This document shows positions 14,184-18,814 of a stretch of DNA of 18,814 nucleotides, in pieces (position 1 is the first letter of the stretch; the number at the start of each line of letters is the position of its first letter). Made by a program: the position numbers and the translations under genes. A model generated the notes under the pieces. It was not told the DNA's origin. It saw only the letters and a program-made list of their open reading frames with translations, and did no database searches. This DNA comes from JANPJV01 sp031425695 (GTDB taxonomy: Bacteria > Pseudomonadota > Gammaproteobacteria > Xanthomonadales > SZUA-5), in contig JANPJV010000286.1 in NCBI GenBank assembly GCA_031425695.1, positions 1 through 18,814 of the forward strand, in the 5' to 3' direction.

Positions 14184-15314
14184 CTACCGATTGGTGAGCT
14201 GGATCTCGATGCGGCGATTGACGGCGTAGGCGCCTTCGTTTTCGTCCGCGTCCAGCGGGCGGAATTCGCCAAAACCATTGGCGGCGAGCCGGTTGGCGGG
14301 GATGCCGGAGACGACGAGGTGTTTGACGATGGCGATGGCGCGGGCGGTGGAGAGTTCCCAGTTGGAGGGGAAGCGGGCGGTGCCAATCGGGCGTTTGTCG
14401 GTGTGGCCGTCGATGCGCAGCACCCAGTCGATGTCGGGCGGGATTTCCGCGGTAACTTCGCGCAGGGTGGCGGCGAGTTGGGCGAGTTGGTCGCGGGCGG
14501 CGCTGGTGAGCTCGTCGGTGCCGGAGCCGAACAGCAGCTCCGACGGGACCACGAAGCGGTCGCCGACGATCTGGATGTCGCTACGATTGCCGAGCACCTC
14601 GCGCAGTTTGCCGAAGAAGTCCGAACGGTAGCGCTGCAGCTCGTTGACCTTGTTGGCAAGTGCGAGGTTGAGCTCTTTGCCGAGATCGGCAATGCGCACG
14701 TCCTTGGCCTTGCTCTGCGCCTTGGCGAGGTCGAGCGCGGCGCTGAGCTCGTCGAGCTGCGTACGCAATGCGGCGAGCTGGCGATTGAGCAGTTCGGCCT
14801 GCGCGGCGGCCTTGGCCGACAGATCCGTCTGCACCGCAAGCTTGGTCTGATTGTCCTCGAGCTGTGCGAGCCGCGAGGCAATTTCGCTCTCGAGCTGGCG
14901 CTTCAGCTCAGTGAGCGCATTGAGATCAGCGACTAGGCGCGCAACCTCGGTCTCGCTGCCTTCCAGTTGCGCCTGCGTCTGCGTCAGGGAGGCAATGGTC
15001 TGGTCGAGCGACAGCCGCAACGAATCGCGCTCGTTCCCGAGCGTCGCCAGCGACGCCGACAGCTCATCCACCCGCGCCAGCGACTGCACCTTCGCCGCCT
15101 TCTCCATCGACAGGATCTTGGCCAGCTCCGCCAGCTCCGAATTCAACGCCGACAACTGCTTGTCCCGCCCGCTGATCGCATCCGACAGCACGAACTGCCC
15201 GATCGTGAAGATCAGCAACAGAAACACCAGCACCATCAACAAAGAACTCAACGCATCGACAAACCCCGGCCAAAAATCCACCGTACGACGTCGACGCGAG
15301 GCAAGGGTGCTCAT
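14184..15314 (-). CDS. MotB/OmpA-like cell-wall-binding motor subunit with long coiled coil
   Basis: The 376-aa protein has one N-terminal membrane span (about 19-42) with Asp20 at its start, where MotB/ExbD-type proteins carry the proton-binding Asp. A long Ala/Leu/Gln/Glu-rich coiled coil follows (about 45-235). The OmpA-like peptidoglycan-binding domain (about 245-376) has DGHTDKRP and NRRIEIQL, whose Asp and Arg bind diaminopimelate in the family. It should pair with the upstream MotA/ExbB-like protein (15501-16562). Together they would form a non-flagellar proton-driven stator anchored to the wall. The open frame extends upstream to 15392, but that part runs into inverted repeat D, so the ATG at 15314 is chosen. 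No flagellar, Tol or TonB genes are nearby. Confidence 0.85.
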   Translation of the reverse strand: MSTLASRRRRTVDFWPGFVDALSSLLMVLVFLLLIFTIGQFVLSDAISGRDKQLSALNSELAELAKILSMEKAAKVQSLARVDELSASLATLGNERDSLRLSLDQTIASLTQTQAQLEGSETEVARLVADLNALTELKRQLESEIASRLAQLEDNQTKLAVQTDLSAKAAAQAELLNRQLAALRTQLDELSAALDLAKAQSKAKDVRIADLGKELNLALANKVNELQRYRSDFFGKLREVLGNRSDIQIVGDRFVVPSELLFGSGTDELTSAARDQLAQLAATLREVTAEIPPDIDWVLRIDGHTDKRPIGTARFPSNWELSTARAIAIVKHLVVSGIPANRLAANGFGEFRPLDADENEGAYAVNRRIEIQLTNR

Positions 15315-15363
15315 GCTGTTTGGTTCCAATCTGGCTTGGCGGGAACATTTGCTGTGAAGAGCC

Positions 15364-15485
15364 TTGACGCAAAGGAACGCAAAAATGAGCAAAGGGACGC
15401 AATAAAAACCAACTGAAGACTTTGCGTGATGCCCTTCGCCTTTTTTGCGTCCCTTGCTTTACCCATTTGCGTTCATTTGCGTCAA
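15364..15485. repeat. Long imperfect inverted repeat D (GACGCAAAGG family)
   Basis: Left arm 15364-15407 and right arm 15441-15485 pair with mismatches and small gaps around a 33-nt spacer. The left arm is built from ACGCAAAGG-type units about 10 nt apart. It lies in the 186-nt gap between the two motor genes, inside what should be one operon. Its right arm ends with the same GTTCATTTGCGTCAAAAAAC as repeat E. Confidence 0.85.
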
Positions 15486-15500
15486 AAAACAACCTTCGAG

Positions 15501-16562
15501 TCAGGCGACGCTTGAGGGTGTGCGTTTGCCTTCCATGGCGGCGGCGATGGTGCGGGTGAGGAGGCGGAATTCGGCGCGGAGCTCGTCGTTGAGCTGGTGG
15601 TTGCCCTGGGACTGGGCGAGGGCCTTGATGGCGTTGCGCAGCTCGGTCTGGGAGGAGGCGAGCTCGGTAGATCCGCGGGAGTCGCGGGCGAGGAGCTCGC
15701 TCAGCTTGGACAACTGCACGTTGAGCTCGGTCAGTTGCTCACTGCTGCTGCGGCGCTCGCGCTCGTTGTCGACAATGGCGCGCTGCATGCGCTCGAGGCC
15801 GTCGGCGGTTTGTTCCAGAAGTGCCTGTACGTAGGCGGGCACTGAATGGTCGCCTTCGAGACCGACACTGCCCGAGCTGAGCTTGGTCATGCTCGACAGC
15901 CAGTCCTCGACCTCGGTGTAGAAACGGTTGCTGGTGCGCGAGGCCTGGAGGTCGAGGAAGCCGAGGACCAGCGAGCCCGCCAGCCCGAACAGCGAGGTGG
16001 AGAAGCTCGTAGCCATGCCGGACAGCGGCGCCTGCAGGCGCGTCTTCAGGGTATCGAACATGGCGACGGCATCGCCGCCGCCCGACAGCCCGCCGATGAT
16101 TTCGCTGACCGACGCGATGGTCTTCAGCAAGCCCCAGAAGGTGCCGAGCAGGCCGAGGAAGATCAGCAGGCCGATCAAGTAACGTGAGAGATCGCGCTGC
16201 TCTTCCAGCCGCAGATGGACGGAGTCGAGAATCGAGCGCATGGCTGCTGTCGACAAGGTCAGCGGGCGCCGCTCAGTCTTCGCCAGCATTTGCGCCATCG
16301 GCGCCAGCAGCACCGGCGCCTCCAGCTTCTTCTCAGGATTCGAGCGCCGGAAGCCCTCGATCCAGCGCACCTCATGCTGCAGCCGCGTCACCTGCCGCAG
16401 GTTGACCAGGACGCCGACCACGAACACCGCGATGATCACTGCATTGAACTCGCGCGTAGCGCCGAAAGCGTCCGTAAGCGTGGGCAACAGCAGCACGACC
16501 GCGGCGCCGATCAGCGCCAGAAAGCCGAGCATCCACAACAGCGCGCGATTCGGTTGGCTCAT
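15501..16562 (-). CDS. MotA/TolQ/ExbB-like proton-channel protein
   Basis: The 353-aa inner-membrane protein has spans at about 8-27, 39-55, 128-150 and 181-204. The last two carry the MotA/TolQ/ExbB signature: GLLIFLGLLGTFWGL, then GMATSFSTSLFGLAGSLVLG, with the Thr/Ser residues that line the proton path in the family. The C-terminal part (about 245-345) is a soluble coiled coil. It would form the channel pentamer around two copies of the MotB-like partner encoded next. The ATG at 16562 has GGAGG 10 nt upstream and is preferred over a TTG 21 nt earlier. Homologous pairs outside flagellar loci are known in proteobacteria but their job is unclear. The Zorya ZorA/ZorB proteins share the fold, but no ZorC/D/E gene is present. 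Confidence 0.87.
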   Translation of the reverse strand: MSQPNRALLWMLGFLALIGAAVVLLLPTLTDAFGATREFNAVIIAVFVVGVLVNLRQVTRLQHEVRWIEGFRRSNPEKKLEAPVLLAPMAQMLAKTERRPLTLSTAAMRSILDSVHLRLEEQRDLSRYLIGLLIFLGLLGTFWGLLKTIASVSEIIGGLSGGGDAVAMFDTLKTRLQAPLSGMATSFSTSLFGLAGSLVLGFLDLQASRTSNRFYTEVEDWLSSMTKLSSGSVGLEGDHSVPAYVQALLEQTADGLERMQRAIVDNERERRSSSEQLTELNVQLSKLSELLARDSRGSTELASSQTELRNAIKALAQSQGNHQLNDELRAEFRLLTRTIAAAMEGKRTPSSVA

Positions 16563-16685
16563 CGGGACAGCACCTCCGGGCAATCACCGAAGACTGGCCC
16601 AGCGAGGCTGAACGGAAGATGTGTGGGGGCGGTGAACGCATCGACATGTGCCAACGGGGCACCTCGCGATCGGCAGATTCCATTC

Positions 16686-16813
16686 TTTGACGCAAAGGAA
16701 CGCAAAGGATGCAAAGGGACGCAAACGGAGCAACGCCTCACGACGGTCGGCCACCCTGAGTCAGGCTTCCTTTGCGTCCTTCTCTTTAACCCTTTGCGTT
16801 CATTTGCGTCAAA
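16686..16813. repeat. Long imperfect inverted repeat E (GACGCAAAGG family)
   Basis: Left arm 16686-16731 and right arm 16765-16813 pair with a few gaps around a 33-nt spacer. The left arm reads ACGCAAAGGA twice, then a diverged TGCAAAGGG, then ACGCAAACGG, at 9-10 nt steps. It is the same family and orientation as repeat D. It fills most of the 276-nt gap between the motA-like gene (16562) and the next gene's stop (16839); no gene is seen in that gap. Confidence 0.85.
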
Positions 16814-16838
16814 AAACAGAACTTGAGGTAGCGACCAA

Positions 16839-17201
16839 TCACCGCATCAACAACAACGGCCACGCCGCCACGGCGGCTGCCAGCGCGAGCGCCGCGATGA
16901 CCATGAAGGCTTTCCGCGGGCTTCCCCGGAGCTCGCCGAGCAGGGTGGGGGCGGTGCCGTCGCGCAGGGACTGCGCGTGTTCGGCGCGGACGCGGATGAG
17001 GCGGGCGGCCTGGTACTCGGTCATGAGCTGGCGGGCGCGTTCGTATTGGTCCGGGTCGCGCAGCCAGATGCCACCGGCGGAGACGCCGAAGATGCTCGGC
17101 TTGGTTTCGTACCAGTCCACACGATGCTCGTCGAGGAAGGCACGCACATCGGCCGATTCGTCGTCCGGAACGTTGCGCAGGTTGAGCAGAAGCTTGGGCA
17201 T
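16839..17201 (-). CDS. DUF6164-like small protein with C-terminal membrane anchor
   Basis: The protein is 120 aa from the ATG at 17201, or 124 aa from an ATG at 17213. The soluble N-terminal part (KLLLNLRNVPDDESADVRAFLDE, then DWYETKPSIFGVSAGGIWLRD) matches a conserved gammaproteobacterial family annotated DUF6164, which has a putative ferredoxin-like fold. One hydrophobic segment (about 99-118) ends the protein, so it is tail-anchored in the inner membrane. The function is unknown. The shorter start matches family N-termini (MPKLLLNL); neither start has a clear ribosome site. It is upstream of the motA-like gene on the same strand, with inverted repeat E between, and divergent from the poly-HAMP gene. 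Confidence 0.78.
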   Translation of the reverse strand: MPKLLLNLRNVPDDESADVRAFLDEHRVDWYETKPSIFGVSAGGIWLRDPDQYERARQLMTEYQAARLIRVRAEHAQSLRDGTAPTLLGELRGSPRKAFMVIAALALAAAVAAWPLLLMR

Positions 17202-17377
17202 GTGGACGAGCATAACTTGCCAGTCCGCGGGCTGGCTCGATCGTTAGAAAATCCCGTCCGAGCCTGGTAAGCGAACACAAAACTTACACAGTCTTTTCGC
17301 GCATCTTTGATAGCGTTGAAACAGAACTGGCGGGCATTCGTTCCGTCGCGGCGTGAACACTCAAGAGGAAGCGAACC

Positions 17378-18814
17378 ATGTCAGTGGTAGAAGAAGATGT
17401 GGTGCTCGAACCGGTGGTCGTAGAAGTTCCCCGCAAGCGGCGCACGTCCCGGCGCCTGCAAATGATCCTGCGCGCCCTGCAGTCGGTCCGGGATGGAGAC
17501 TTCTCTGTCAACCTGCCATCCGACTGGATCGGGCTGCACGGCAAGATCGCAGACACGTTCAACCAGACCGTACTGGCCAACCGCAAGCTCGCCGAAGAGC
17601 TCGAGCGCGTCGGGCACAGTGTCGGTCGCGAAGGGCAGACGCGCCAGCGTGTGTCCTCGGGCATCCGCCTGGGTTCCTGGGGCGCGATGGAGACCTCGGT
17701 CAACTCGCTGATCGACGATCTGCTCTGGCCCACGCAGGAAATGACGCGTGCGATCGCGGCCGTCGCAAAAGGCGATCTGTCGCGCACGATTGGCCTGGAA
17801 ATGTTCGGGCGACCGCTGGCCGGCGAGTTCCTGCACTCGGCGACCATCGTCAACAAGATGATCGAGCAGATGAGCGTGTTCTCCTCGGAGGTCACGCGCG
17901 TCGCGATTGAGGTCGGTACCGCCGGCAAGCTGGGTGGCCAGGCGGACGTGAAGGGCGTTTCCGGCGTCTGGAAGGAGCTGACCGAGTCAGTCAACCAGAT
18001 GGCCAGCAACCTGACTGCCCAGGTCCGCAACATCTCTGAAGTGACCATCGCGGTCGCCAACGGCGATTTGTCGCGAAAAATTACAGTGGACGTGCGCGGC
18101 GAAATTCTGCAGCTGAAGGAAGCCATCAACACGATGGTGGACCAGCTGCGCTCCTTTGCTTCCGAGGTCACGCGTGTCTCGCGCGAAGTCGGTACCGACG
18201 GCAAGCTCGGTGGCCAGGCGCTCGTGCCGGGCGTCGCCGGGACCTGGAAGGATTTGACCGACTCGGTCAACGCCATGGCCACCAACCTTCCGGCGCAGGT
18301 CCGCAATATTGCCGAGGTGACCACCGCGGTCGCTGGCGGCGATCTCTCGCGCAAGATCGGCGTCGACGCCAAGGGCGAAATTCTCGAGCTCAAGATCACC
18401 ATCAACACCATGGTCGACCAGCTCAACGGCTTCGCGGCAGAAGTGACCCGCGTCGCGCGCGAGGTCGGCACCGAAGGCAATCTCGGTGGCCAGGCCCAGG
18501 TCAAAGGCGTGTCGGGCGTCTGGAAGGACCTGACTGACAACGTCAACTCGATGGCCTCGAACCTGACCGCCCAGGTGCGCAACATCGCCGAGGTGGCGAC
18601 CGCCATCGCGAACGGCGATCTCTCGCGCAAGATCACGGTCGACGTGCGCGGTGAAATTCTCGAGCTCAAAGAAACGCTGAATACGATGGTCGAGCAACTG
18701 CGTTCGTTCGCGTCCGAAGTGACGCGCGTTGCGCGCGAGGTCGGTACCGACGGCAAGCTGGGCGGACAGGCCATCGTGCCGGGCGTCGCGGGCACGTGGA
18801 AGGACTTGACCGAC
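17378..18814 (+). CDS. Poly-HAMP sensor protein, N-terminal part (Nik1/Os-1-like hybrid kinase probable)
   Basis: The frame is open from the ATG at 17378 to the window edge (479 codons, no stop), so the gene is cut. AGAGGAA (17364-17370) gives a 7-nt spacing. No signal peptide or membrane span is seen in this part, so it is probably cytoplasmic. After a basic N-terminus there are two HAMP-like units (GDFSVNLP at about 40-47 and GDLSRTIGL at about 132-140). From residue 170 there is a regular array of 92-residue units of the form SEVTRVAxEVG...LGGQA...GVxGxWKxLT...VRNIxEVTxAVAxGDLSRKI. Such arrays precede the kinase in group III (Nik1-type) hybrid histidine kinases that sense osmotic or fungicide stress in fungi. 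In bacteria the same array precedes HisKA, HATPase and receiver domains. The kinase part would lie beyond the window, so that call is inference. Confidence 0.85.
   Translation, partial: MSVVEEDVVLEPVVVEVPRKRRTSRRLQMILRALQSVRDGDFSVNLPSDWIGLHGKIADTFNQTVLANRKLAEELERVGHSVGREGQTRQRVSSGIRLGSWGAMETSVNSLIDDLLWPTQEMTRAIAAVAKGDLSRTIGLEMFGRPLAGEFLHSATIVNKMIEQMSVFSSEVTRVAIEVGTAGKLGGQADVKGVSGVWKELTESVNQMASNLTAQVRNISEVTIAVANGDLSRKITVDVRGEILQLKEAINTMVDQLRSFASEVTRVSREVGTDGKLGGQALVPGVAGTWKDLTDSVNAMATNLPAQVRNIAEVTTAVAGGDLSRKIGVDAKGEILELKITINTMVDQLNGFAAEVTRVAREVGTEGNLGGQAQVKGVSGVWKDLTDNVNSMASNLTAQVRNIAEVATAIANGDLSRKITVDVRGEILELKETLNTMVEQLRSFASEVTRVAREVGTDGKLGGQAIVPGVAGTWKDLTD
17885..18814 (+). repeat. In-frame 276-nt HAMP-array repeats with a 552-nt super-period
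   Basis: Units start at 17885, 18161, 18437 and 18713. They alternate: type A has VKGVSGVWK, NLTAQVRN, ANGDLSRKITVDVRGEI and QLRSFA; type B has VPGVAGTWK, NLPAQVRN, AGGDLSRKIGVDAKGEI and QLNGFA. The order is A-B-A-B, with the last unit cut by the window edge. Confidence 0.85.

Noticed and set aside
15315..15392. N-terminal extension of the MotB-like protein
   Set aside because: The extra residues are encoded in the spacer and left arm of inverted repeat D. The protein starts naturally at MSTLASRRRR.
14184..16562. Zorya anti-phage system (ZorA/ZorB)
   Set aside because: No helicase or nuclease partner (ZorC, ZorD or ZorE) is nearby. The coiled coil is mainly in the OmpA-type partner rather than a long ZorA tail.
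16686..16813. CRISPR-like array (repeated ACGCAAAGG units)
   Set aside because: Units are about 10 nt without unique spacers, are mirrored in an inverted arm, and there are no cas genes.
17284..18795. Long open frame (503 codons) on the minus strand
   Set aside because: It is the antisense of the poly-HAMP gene. The repeats keep the opposite frame open, and its translation is low-complexity Ser/Thr/Pro/Arg with no family features.

Overview
The window is high-GC bacterial DNA. It fits a gammaproteobacterium of the Xanthomonadales type (Lysobacter/Rhodanobacter-like). This is an inference from four things: a full-length SMC rather than MukB, a secreted lysyl-endopeptidase-like protease, a DUF6164-type small protein, and GTAG-headed palindromic REP repeats like those known in Stenotrophomonas and relatives. 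No tRNA, rRNA, CRISPR array, transposase gene or prophage was found. The content is mostly stable chromosomal genes with unusually rich intergenic repeat structure.

Layout. 1-147: two hairpins downstream of a secreted serine protease with a C-terminal P domain (148-1836, minus). 1837-2234: divergent regulatory region. 2235-2366: 43-aa membrane miniprotein ending inside a REP. 2426-2491: long hairpin ahead of a 5'-3' exonuclease/PIN-H3TH gene (2510-3340). 3379-4248 (minus): COG2521-like 'archaeal' methyltransferase, divergent from a TMEM43-family membrane protein (4307-5425). A BIME (inverted REP pair) separates that gene from a small membrane protein (5552-5998, minus). 6150-9653: smc. 9948-11009: threonine aldolase, bracketed by two related long inverted repeats. 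11233-12000 (minus): tandem MmcQ/YjbR protein. 12067-13990: two DNA-glycosylase genes (YcaQ/AlkX-like and Tag) separated by REPs. 14184-16562 (minus): non-flagellar MotA/ExbB-like plus OmpA/MotB-like pair. 16839-17201 (minus): DUF6164-like protein. 17378 to the right edge: poly-HAMP sensor protein, N-terminal part only.

Genes that work together. The MotA/ExbB-like and MotB/OmpA-like proteins probably form a proton-driven cell-wall-linked motor. The YcaQ-like and Tag genes form a base-excision/alkylation repair pair. The rest look like independent transcription units.

The most unusual signal is intergenic. Five long imperfect inverted repeats (arms about 42-61 nt, total about 120-180 nt) fall into three sequence families but share one design. 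The left arm on the plus strand is purine- or A-rich and built from short direct repeats, followed by a 26-63 nt spacer and a pyrimidine- or T-rich complementary arm. They sit after smc, ltaE, tag, the DUF6164-like gene and the motA-like gene. A separate GTAG-headed REP family supplies the stop codon of two genes and shows a compensatory base-pair change in one stem.
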